From the NCBI GenBank assembly GCA_036562265.1, contig DATCKS010000506.1:1-11141 (forward strand): 11,141 nucleotides of DNA. Direction: 5' to 3'. The notes below the pieces were generated by a model. That model made no database searches, had not been told where the DNA came from, and saw only the letters and a list, made by a program, of their open reading frames with translations. Below, piece after piece: positions 5,806 through 11,141 of the stretch. This stretch comes from DASVDK01 sp036562265 [NCBI: Thermodesulfobacteriota bacterium] (GTDB taxonomy: Bacteria; DASVDK01). The position numbers and the translations under genes were made by a program. Within the stretch, counting starts at the first letter, position 1; each line of letters begins with the position of its first letter.

Positions 5806-6531
5806 TCAGCGCAGACGGGGCGTCGGCACGCGCCGCCGCCTGGCGCCCATGAAGACCGGTCCGAGCAGCATGCCGGCGACGAAGCCGCCGATGTGGGCGT
5901 ACCAGGCGACCCCAGTACCGCCCCCGAGGGAGCTCAGGATCTGCCCGACGAACCAGACGACGAGCCAGACACCGGCCGGGATCCAGACGACCCAGGCGAG
6001 GATCAAGGGCACGACGGTCAGGATGCGGGCCTTCGGGAAGCGCAGCAGGTAGGCGCCGAGGACCCCGGCGATGGCCCCGCTCGCGCCGACCATCGGCACG
6101 GGCGACCCCGGGTTCACCGCCGCCTGCGTGATCGCCGCCGACACGCCGCTCGTCAGGTAGAAGACGAGGAAGCCGCCCGGGCCGATCTCGTCCTCGACGT
6201 TGTTGCCGAAGATCCAGAGCGACCACATGTTGCCGAGCAGGTGGAGCCACCCGCCGTGGAGGAACATGGACGTGACCACGGTGGCGGGGACCGGGAGCGG
6301 CGGGTCGTAGGCCAGGTAGAGCCGTGCGGCGGTCGGGTCGAGGAGGGGCGGGACGTCGAGCCCGAACGTCTCGGCCAGCGCCCGCGGCACCATGGCGAAG
6401 GCGAGCAGGCCGTACTCGCGGGTCGGGCCCTGGCCGAGCTGCCAGACGAAGACCAGCAGGTTCGCCCCGATGATCAGGAGGGTCATCACGGGCGTGGAGC
6501 GGAGCGGGTTGTCGTCCTTGAGGGGGAACAT
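5806..6531 (-). CDS. Rhomboid family intramembrane serine protease
   Basis: A 241-residue polytopic membrane protein that cleaves transmembrane substrates within the inner membrane. The catalytic serine is S151 in GASGAIAG (149-156) and the catalytic histidine is H213 in WYAHIGGFVAGMLLG. The supporting motif H97-x3-N101 (HGGWLHLLGNMWSLWIFGN) lies in the second helix. Hydrophobic helices occur at about 15-33, 80-110, 120-138, 150-165, 170-200 and 208-228. A loop of about 45 residues (35-80) after helix 1 is typical of the class with an L1 loop. The start ATG at 6531 has GGAGGG just upstream and also a TATAGT box ending 7 nt before it. Any longer N-terminus would run through the tRNA gene. The C-terminus is short and basic (ARRRRVPTPRLR). 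The thioredoxin-fold gene follows 261 nt downstream on the same strand. Substrates are unknown. Confidence 0.93.
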   Translation of the reverse strand: MFPLKDDNPLRSTPVMTLLIIGANLLVFVWQLGQGPTREYGLLAFAMVPRALAETFGLDVPPLLDPTAARLYLAYDPPLPVPATVVTSMFLHGGWLHLLGNMWSLWIFGNNVEDEIGPGGFLVFYLTSGVSAAITQAAVNPGSPVPMVGASGAIAGVLGAYLLRFPKARILTVVPLILAWVVWIPAGVWLVVWFVGQILSSLGGGTGVAWYAHIGGFVAGMLLGPVFMGARRRRVPTPRLR

Positions 6532-6546
6532 GCCCTCCACTATACT
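6518..6546 (+). promoter_or_regulatory. Sigma70-type promoter of tRNA-Thr
   Basis: TTGAGG (6518-6523), a 17-nt spacer and TATACT (6541-6546) form a good housekeeping promoter on the plus strand. Transcription would start near 6553 and give a 5' leader of about 30 nt before the tRNA. The -35 box lies within the first codons of the rhomboid gene, which is transcribed the other way. Confidence 0.7.
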
Positions 6547-6582
6547 CGGGCGAGACCATCGCGATTCCTGCCCGAGGCGGAG

Positions 6583-6657
6583 GCTGGCGTAGCTCAACGG
6601 TAGAGCACCGGTTTTGTAAACCGTAGGTTGCGGGTTCGAATCCCGCCGCCAGCTCCA
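6583..6657 (+). tRNA. tRNA-Thr, anticodon TGT
   Basis: A full cloverleaf can be folded. The acceptor stem GCTGGCG/CGCCAGC is perfect, the D-stem is GCTC/GAGC, and the anticodon loop TTTGTAA carries TGT. The variable loop is AGGTT, the T-arm GCGGG-TTCGAAT-CCCGC is perfect, the discriminator is T, and the 3' CCA is encoded. The anticodon stem CCGGT/ACCGT has four pairs plus a C-T mismatch at the base (27:43). It decodes ACA, and other Thr codons by wobble. The promoter is at 6518-6546. No U-tract terminator is seen after it. Confidence 0.96.
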
Positions 6658-7387
6658 CGCACACCTGCCGATCGTCAAGCTTTCGCCGCGACGCCCCACC
6701 CTAAGGTCGTACAGGACGCCGTCATCGGAACGAGCGGTCGGCGGCCGACGCCACGGTCGCGCGGCTCGAGGGCGAGGCGCACGGAGGTCCACCGATGCAG
6801 TGGTCCGGCCGCCCGGGAGGGGAGATCACGGGCGGCCCCGAGCCCCCGTGCGCACCGCGGCATCGCTGCAAGCGAGGCGCCATCGCGCGGTGCGGCGTCT
6901 CGGGCGGACGCCGCACCGCGGCAGGGGCGCGAGCGGCGGCTCGACGAGCCACCCAGACTCGCGATCGCGCGCCGCTTGCCAGGGGCCGTCGGCGTCGGCC
7001 CCGGCGACGATCACCCCGAGGTCCGGCGGCAGCCCTCGGCGCAGAGGATGATCCGGCCCGGCCGGGAAGCCGTCGCCGACTGTCTCCCCAAGATGACGTC
7101 AGGGTCGCATCCGAGCGGTCGAGGCCGTGCCGATCCGTTCACGGACGACATCGCCCGCGTCCGAGCGCACCGGGGTACCGGGCGCCGGCGCGCGCCGCGC
7201 CGGTCCTCGCCGAGGCGGGCCGAGGGACGCTACCAGCCCCCTGCTCGCCCGGCGGCCCACGTCTCACCCGATACGTGCATACGTCTTGCGACGCCGGCAG
7301 ACCTCTGGTCGCTACCCGGCGCGACGCGGCGGTGCTCTCCCGCGACACGCGCATCCCGGCGAGCGATCGACAACAGGGGGAAGGACG
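6658..7387. other. 730-bp region without a recognisable gene
   Basis: Open frames here are rich in Arg, Pro and Ala, resemble no family I know, and lack a start with a ribosome binding site. I treat the region as noncoding. It holds a strong 14-bp hairpin (6886-6920) and a 7-bp hairpin GGGGCCG/CGGCCCC (6982-6988 with 6996-7002). An ATACGT direct repeat lies at 7271-7276 and 7279-7284. It should also contain the leader and promoter of the sugar dehydrogenase gene. No convincing -35/-10 pair was found. Confidence 0.6.
6886..6920. repeat. Perfect 14-bp inverted repeat (stable hairpin)
   Basis: CGCGGTGCGGCGTC (6886-6899) and its exact reverse complement (6907-6920) enclose a 7-nt loop TCGGGCG. 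An extra copy of the right-arm core, CGCACCGCG, stands at 6851-6859 and could pair with 6886-6894 instead. No T-run follows, so a classical intrinsic terminator is not supported. Confidence 0.75.
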
Positions 7388-8821
7388 ATGAAGAGTCTGA
7401 CGGTGGTCGCCGGTACGGCGCTGCTCGCGCTGGCCGCGCCGGCCTTCGGTGCGACGGTCCCACAGGAGCCGGGTCAGGTCGCCCAGCTCGGTGGTCGGAT
7501 CCCGGGCAACCCGTCAATTGCTCTGGTGAGGGTCGCCGACGGCTTCAACGACCCGACGAACGTCGCCTCGGCCCACGACGGCACGGGACGGCTCTTCGTG
7601 ACCGAGCGGGTCGGGCGGATCAAGATCGTGACGCGGGACGGTCAGGTGCTGCCCGAGCCGTTCCTCGACCTCACGAAGATCAACCCCCTCGGCAACGAGG
7701 TCCAGACCGGCTTCGTCGAGCAGGGCCTCTACTCCGTCGCCTTCCATCCCAGGTTCCGGGAGAACGGCTACTTCTACATCCACTACGCCTCGCTGCCGTT
7801 CAACGGCGACGGGATGATCGTCCGCTACACGGTGTCCAAGGACGACCCGAACAAGGCCGATCCGCAGAGCGCCAAGGTGATCATGCGGATCCCGCAGCCC
7901 TACTACAACCACAACGGCGGGCAGATCCTGTTCGGTCCGAAGGACGGCTTCCTCTACATCGCCAGCGGCGACGGCGGCTGGGAGGGGGACCCGCTCGGCG
8001 CGGGCCAGGACCTCTCCACCTGGCTCGGCAAGATCCTCCGCATCGACGTCGACGTCGAGGACGACCAGCAGCCCTACCGCGTCCCGCCGTCCAACCCCTT
8101 CCTCGAGGCGTCGAAGGAACGCCTGATGTTCCTCTTCGGCATCACCGAGGAGCAGTTCGCCCGGATCAAGACCACGGCGCGGCCGGAGATCTGGGCCTAC
8201 GGGCTGCGCAACCCCTACGAGATGAGCTTCGACCCGAAGACCGGCGACCTCTTCATCGCGGAGGTCGGGCAGAACCACTGGGAGGAGATCAACTACCAGC
8301 CGGCCGGTAGCAGCGGCGGCGAGAACTACGGCTGGAACTTCAACATGGGGACCCACTGCTTCCCGATCGAGTCGAAGTCCTGCCCCCAGGTCGGCGTCCT
8401 GCCGGCGGCCGAGTACGAGCACTCGCAGGGCGGCTGCGCCGTCATCGGCCTGGGCGTGGCGTACTACGGCGGCATGGAGGGGGTTTACCTCGCAGGCGAC
8501 TGGTGCTCCGGCAAGGTGTTCGGGCTCGCCTACGACGACGCGGCGGGGCGGTGGCAGTTCCAGGAACTGGCCCAGACAGGGCTCCAGTTCACCGGGGGCG
8601 GGGAGGACGAGGAGGGGTTCGTCTACGCGGTGAACTGCGACTGCTTCTACACGGAGGACCGGGGGCCGCTCGACAACCCGCCGGGCGCGCTCTGGCGGAT
8701 CGTGCCGGCCAACCAGGTGCCGCAGGGAGCCGTCATGGCACCGGGCCCGAAGGCTACGGGAGCGTCGGGCGCTGCGCCAGCCGCCGGCGAGCCGCAGCCG
8801 CCGCCCTCGCCGCAGCAGTAG
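7388..8821 (+). CDS. Exported PQQ-dependent sugar dehydrogenase-like protein (soluble GDH / sorbosone dehydrogenase fold)
   Basis: A 477-residue protein of the soluble glucose/sorbosone dehydrogenase beta-propeller family, which oxidises aldoses with bound PQQ in the periplasm. A signal peptide is clear: MKSLTVVAGTALLALAAPAFGA, with cleavage likely after AFGA at about residue 22. Family motifs follow in order: VADGFNDPTNVA, RLFVTERVGRIKI, GLYSVAFHPRF, NHNGGQILFGPKDGFLYIASGDGG with H175 at the place of the catalytic His, GLRNPYEMSFDP with R274, and VGQNHWEEINY. The last 40 residues are a Pro/Ala/Gln-rich tail. Several cysteines in the C-terminal half (CFPIESKSC, GGC, WCSGK, NCDCF) suggest disulfides. 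No haem-binding CxxCH is present, so electrons must pass to a separate carrier. The ATG at 7388 is preceded by GGGGGAAGGA at good spacing. The real substrate is uncertain because this fold also includes lectin-like and hydrolase-like members. Confidence 0.9.
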   Translation: MKSLTVVAGTALLALAAPAFGATVPQEPGQVAQLGGRIPGNPSIALVRVADGFNDPTNVASAHDGTGRLFVTERVGRIKIVTRDGQVLPEPFLDLTKINPLGNEVQTGFVEQGLYSVAFHPRFRENGYFYIHYASLPFNGDGMIVRYTVSKDDPNKADPQSAKVIMRIPQPYYNHNGGQILFGPKDGFLYIASGDGGWEGDPLGAGQDLSTWLGKILRIDVDVEDDQQPYRVPPSNPFLEASKERLMFLFGITEEQFARIKTTARPEIWAYGLRNPYEMSFDPKTGDLFIAEVGQNHWEEINYQPAGSSGGENYGWNFNMGTHCFPIESKSCPQVGVLPAAEYEHSQGGCAVIGLGVAYYGGMEGVYLAGDWCSGKVFGLAYDDAAGRWQFQELAQTGLQFTGGGEDEEGFVYAVNCDCFYTEDRGPLDNPPGALWRIVPANQVPQGAVMAPGPKATGASGAAPAAGEPQPPPSPQQ

Positions 8822-8843
8822 CGGTGGCGTCATTCCAAGAGAC

Positions 8844-8872
8844 CGGCGCCCGGCCACTCTGGCCGGGCGCCG
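8844..8872. terminator. Strong hairpin between convergent genes, possible terminator
   Basis: A perfect 12-bp stem CGGCGCCCGGCC (8844-8855) / GGCCGGGCGCCG (8861-8872) closes a 5-nt loop ACTCT. It begins 22 nt after the sugar dehydrogenase stop, between two convergent transcription units, which is where a terminator is expected. No T-run follows on either strand, so it is either a U-less terminator or an mRNA 3'-end stabiliser. Confidence 0.6.
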
Positions 8873-8880
8873 CCCGGGGC

Positions 8881-8916
8881 TCGGTCGGCCGTCGGCCCCA
8901 CCGGTCGGTCGGCCGT
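8881..8916. repeat. 12-bp direct repeat TCGGTCGGCCGT in the convergent gap
   Basis: TCGGTCGGCCGT occurs at 8881-8892 and again at 8905-8916, offset by 24 bp, just after the hairpin. The rest of the gap up to 9058 shows nothing else I can name. Confidence 0.5.
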
Positions 8917-9058
8917 GGCCTGGCCCGCCTCCTGCCTGGTGATCCACCGTGACGCCAGGGCTTGCCGCCGCGCGCCTGCTCGTCCTGCGCACGGCCGGCC
9001 CAACTCGGTTCGGACCGGGGTGCGCGAGACCGCTCCGGCACCGAATGACGGGCTCTGG

Positions 9059-9427
9059 CTAGGGCCGGTAGGCGTAGTTCGGCTGGACGGCCGTGACGTC
9101 CGGCGACGAGAGCCCTCGCGCCCTGACCGCCTCCGGACCGGGGTCTTTCGCGATCCTCAACAGGAAGACGTCGTCGCGCACCCGCCGCAGGCCGGCGACC
9201 TGGTACTCGGCGAAAAGGTCCCGGATGCGCCGCTCGTCGGTGCCGGCGCGGACGGTAACCAGGTACTCCCCGGGGACGCGCTGCCCCTGTCTCCCCATGA
9301 CCGCCGGCTCCCCTGCGGCCGGCCCGCCGGCGGGGCCCGCCGTCTCGGCGCATCCGAGGGCCCCGGCGAGGAGGACGAGGGCGGTCGAGACGGCCAGGCG
9401 CCGCGCCGTGCGTGCGATGCCGCCCAT
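9059..9427 (-). CDS. Lipoprotein consisting of a stand-alone subtilase propeptide / I9-like inhibitor domain
   Basis: A 122-residue exported protein. An N-terminal signal (RTARRLAVSTALVLLAGALGC) ends in a lipobox-like ALGC with C26, so it is probably lipid-anchored, although the -3 residue is Ala rather than Leu. A short Gly/Pro/Ala linker follows (27-50). Residues 52-122 have the pattern of the I9 propeptide-like inhibitor: GEYLVTVRAGTDERRIRDL, then FLLRIA, then DVTAVQPNYAYRP. The same landmarks occur in the propeptide of the neighbouring protease (VPGEILVKF and DVEYVQPNYRYR). The protein ends just where a catalytic domain would begin. The start ATG is 4 nt after the protease stop, so the two are co-expressed. 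Likely role: inhibitor or folding helper of that subtilase. The domain assignment is by pattern, and the function is inferred from homology and context. Confidence 0.8.
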   Translation of the reverse strand: MGGIARTARRLAVSTALVLLAGALGCAETAGPAGGPAAGEPAVMGRQGQRVPGEYLVTVRAGTDERRIRDLFAEYQVAGLRRVRDDVFLLRIAKDPGPEAVRARGLSSPDVTAVQPNYAYRP

Positions 9428-9431
9428 GCCC

Positions 9432-11141
9432 CTACGGCTGCGGCACCACCGCGACGCCGGTCGGCGGCCGGATGTAGGCCAGCGACCCCATGGCGTTCAC
9501 GGCCCGACCGGTCGTCGTCCTGGTGGTCAGCGCGGCGACCGGCGTGCCGCCGTTCTTGATCGACTCGACGACGTCCAGGTACCCGTAGTTCGGGTTGTAG
9601 GCGAAGAGGAGCGCCGCCAGGCCGGAGACGTGGGGGGCCGCCATGGAGGTGCCGTTGAGGATCCCGTACCTGTTCGTGGCGAGCTCGAGGGTGTTGATGC
9701 CGAACTCGAAGATGCCGACCCCGAGGTCCTGGCCGGCCGCGTCGGTGAGGAGCTGGAAGCCGATGGTGCAGGTCGCCGTGACGCAGTCGGCGATGTCGTA
9801 CTCCCGGAAGTCCGAGAGGTCGTTGGTCGCCCCGTCGATGCTCTCGAGCACGACCCCGCCGGCGAACGGGTCGCCTCCCGCGGGGCTGTAGGCCACCCTG
9901 AAGAAGTCGGCCCCCGGCTGCGTGTCGGCGAAGAAGGCGAAGCTCACCGTGGCCGAGTCGGCGCCGGCCAGGTTGAAGGTCTTGTAGACCCGGTCGTCCC
10001 GGTTGTTGCCGTAGAGGCCCGAGGGCCAGGTCGACGGGTTGAGGAGCATGGGGAGGACGACGGGGCCGCCCGGCCCGCCGAGGGTACGCGAGCCGTACAC
10101 CCACCCGCCCACCGGCGCCGCCGTCCAGTCGAGGACGCCGCCGACGTTGAAGGTGTCGGTGATCGTCTGGACGATGCCCGGCCACACGCTGAGGATGTTC
10201 GTGCCCGGTGCGCCGACGTCGACGGCCGTGCTGCCGAAGTTGGAGAAGCTCGCGAGCGCGTAGGCCTGGTCCAGGGCGGCCACGCAGACGATGTTGTCGT
10301 GGGGGAAGTTGCAGGGATAACGGGGGGACGTGTTGTTGTTGTTCCCCTCGTTGCCGGCCGCGGCCACGACCACGACGCCCTCGTCCCGTGCGTTCAGGAT
10401 CGCACTGCTCAGCACGGCATCGGCGGACGGCCCGCCCAGGCTCAGGTTGATGACCTTCGCGCCCTGGTCGACGGCGAAGTCGATCCCGGCGGCGATCGAC
10501 GCCGTCGTACCCCAGCCGGCGGCGTCGAGAACGCGGACGGCCATGAGCTGCACGCGCCAGCAGACGCCGGTCGTCCCGAGGCCGTTGTTGCCGACGGCGC
10601 CGATGGTCCCCGCCACGTGGGTCCCGTGGCCGTGCTCGTCCATCGGGTCGCCGTCGCCGTCGATGAAGTCGTCGCCGTGGTTCGGCGAGCCGTTCCACAT
10701 GTTGGGCGCGAGGTCCTCGTGGTCGTAGTTGACCCCCGTGTCGAGGACGGCGACGATCACCGAGCTGCAGTCGGTTTCGAGGTCCCAGGCGGCCTCGGCC
10801 CCCATGTCCCGGCCAGCCACCCCCGGGTTGTTCGCCGGGTACGAGCCGCCGGCGATCGACTGGCCGGTGTTCCTGAGCCCCCAGAGCTGGCCGTACCGCG
10901 GGTCGTTCGGGACGGCGAAGGCCCGGTACCGGTAGTTCGGCTGCACGTACTCGACGTCCGGGTCACGCTGGTAGGCGTCGAGGGCGGCGGCCACGGTCTC
11001 ACCGGGGGCCAGCCTGACCCGAACCACCCCCGAGCGCCCCACCTCCCGGAGCACCTGGTTGCCGCGGGCGCCGATCGCCCGCGCGCGCACGCCCGGCGCG
11101 ACCTCGGGCCGGAACTTGACCAGGATCTCGCCCGGGACGTA
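9432..11141 (-). CDS. Subtilisin-like serine protease (peptidase S8), N-terminus beyond right edge
   Basis: A 569-residue visible part of a secreted S8 protease. The frame is open at the window edge, so the signal peptide is missing. Numbering from the edge, residues 1-72 are the I9-type propeptide (YVPGEILVKF to VEYVQPNYRYR). The catalytic domain then shows the complete triad: D134 in VIVAVLDTGVNYDHEDL, H172 in HGHGTHVAGTIG, and S499 in LNGTSMAAPHVSGLAAL. The oxyanion-hole N264 is in AAAGNEGN. An extra segment of about 155 residues (roughly 322-477) is inserted between the APGTNILS strand and the catalytic serine region. Its beta-rich, Gly/Asp-rich makeup suggests a beta-sandwich domain. Paired cysteines (YPCNFPHDNIVC, ADCVTATC) fit an extracellular protein. 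It is followed 4 nt later by the stand-alone propeptide-like lipoprotein. The protease class is certain; its substrate is not. Confidence 0.95.
   Translation of the reverse strand, partial: YVPGEILVKFRPEVAPGVRARAIGARGNQVLREVGRSGVVRVRLAPGETVAAALDAYQRDPDVEYVQPNYRYRAFAVPNDPRYGQLWGLRNTGQSIAGGSYPANNPGVAGRDMGAEAAWDLETDCSSVIVAVLDTGVNYDHEDLAPNMWNGSPNHGDDFIDGDGDPMDEHGHGTHVAGTIGAVGNNGLGTTGVCWRVQLMAVRVLDAAGWGTTASIAAGIDFAVDQGAKVINLSLGGPSADAVLSSAILNARDEGVVVVAAAGNEGNNNNTSPRYPCNFPHDNIVCVAALDQAYALASFSNFGSTAVDVGAPGTNILSVWPGIVQTITDTFNVGGVLDWTAAPVGGWVYGSRTLGGPGGPVVLPMLLNPSTWPSGLYGNNRDDRVYKTFNLAGADSATVSFAFFADTQPGADFFRVAYSPAGGDPFAGGVVLESIDGATNDLSDFREYDIADCVTATCTIGFQLLTDAAGQDLGVGIFEFGINTLELATNRYGILNGTSMAAPHVSGLAALLFAYNPNYGYLDVVESIKNGGTPVAALTTRTTTGRAVNAMGSLAYIRPPTGVAVVPQP

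Noticed and set aside
6545-6576. 7-bp inverted repeat CTCGGGC/GCCCGAG between the tRNA promoter and the tRNA
   Set aside because: The left arm overlaps the -10 box and lies upstream of the expected transcription start, so the hairpin would not form in the tRNA precursor.
7094-7101. 8-bp palindrome TGACGTCA
   Set aside because: A single short palindrome with no partner site and no nearby start codon is easily expected by chance.
6628-7390. Open frames in the region after the tRNA, including upstream extensions of the sugar dehydrogenase frame
   Set aside because: They are low-complexity Arg/Pro/Ala sequence overlapping the tRNA or lacking a ribosome binding site. The signal peptide and Shine-Dalgarno at 7388 mark the real start.
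8503-8952. Plus-strand open frame overlapping the end of the sugar dehydrogenase gene
   Set aside because: It is an out-of-frame shadow rich in Arg, Gly and Ala. It also runs through the terminator-like hairpin.

Overview
The window is very GC-rich (visibly around 70%), with third codon positions almost always G or C. It is densely coded, mostly in short operons, and reads as bacterial chromosome. The gene mix is a half-size ABC exporter, a rhomboid protease, a PQQ-type sugar dehydrogenase and a secreted subtilase. With the GC content and the TAGAAT-type -10 boxes, this would fit a soil or sediment lineage such as Acidobacteriota, Methylomirabilota/Rokubacteria, Myxococcota or Gemmatimonadota. 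I cannot choose among these. I see no integrase, transposase, CRISPR array or rRNA.

Layout. (1) 1-2997, minus strand: a tight operon read from 2997 downwards, made of two zinc-dependent medium-chain dehydrogenases, a small cupin and the start of an MFS transporter that leaves the window. Junctions are a 1-nt gap, a GTGA overlap, and then a short gap. (2) 2998-3040: a divergent promoter region built on a perfect 11-bp inverted repeat. Each arm carries a TAGAAT box 7-9 nt before the ATG it faces, so both transcripts may be leaderless. (3) 3041-4897, plus strand: a complete MsbA-like ABC exporter half-transporter. (4) 4948-5544, minus strand: a thioredoxin-fold protein with a C-terminal TPR-like helical part. 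Its reading frame is interrupted by one in-frame TGA exactly where the first cysteine of the CxxC motif should be. A bSECIS-like hairpin follows the TGA, so this is a candidate selenoprotein (U-G-G-C active site) and the most interesting item here. (5) 5545-5805: leader region with a 25-bp tandem repeat. (6) 5806-6531, minus strand: rhomboid protease, head to head with (7) tRNA-Thr(TGT) at 6583-6657, whose promoter lies inside the first rhomboid codons. (8) 6658-7387: about 730 bp without a recognisable gene but with strong hairpins. (9) 7388-8821, plus strand: an exported PQQ-dependent sugar dehydrogenase-like protein, followed by a strong hairpin. (10) 9059-11141, minus strand: a subtilisin-like (S8) protease running off the right edge, followed 4 nt later by a small lipoprotein that is a free-standing copy of a subtilase propeptide (I9-like) domain. 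This looks like a protease with its own inhibitor or chaperone.

The dehydrogenase/cupin/MFS operon looks like a small-molecule catabolic unit with its own importer or exporter, substrate unknown. The subtilase pair and the sugar dehydrogenase act outside the cytoplasm. The candidate selenoprotein lacks a signal peptide and would act in the cytoplasm. No selenocysteine machinery (selA, selB, selC, selD) is in the window, so the recoding call depends on the rest of the genome.
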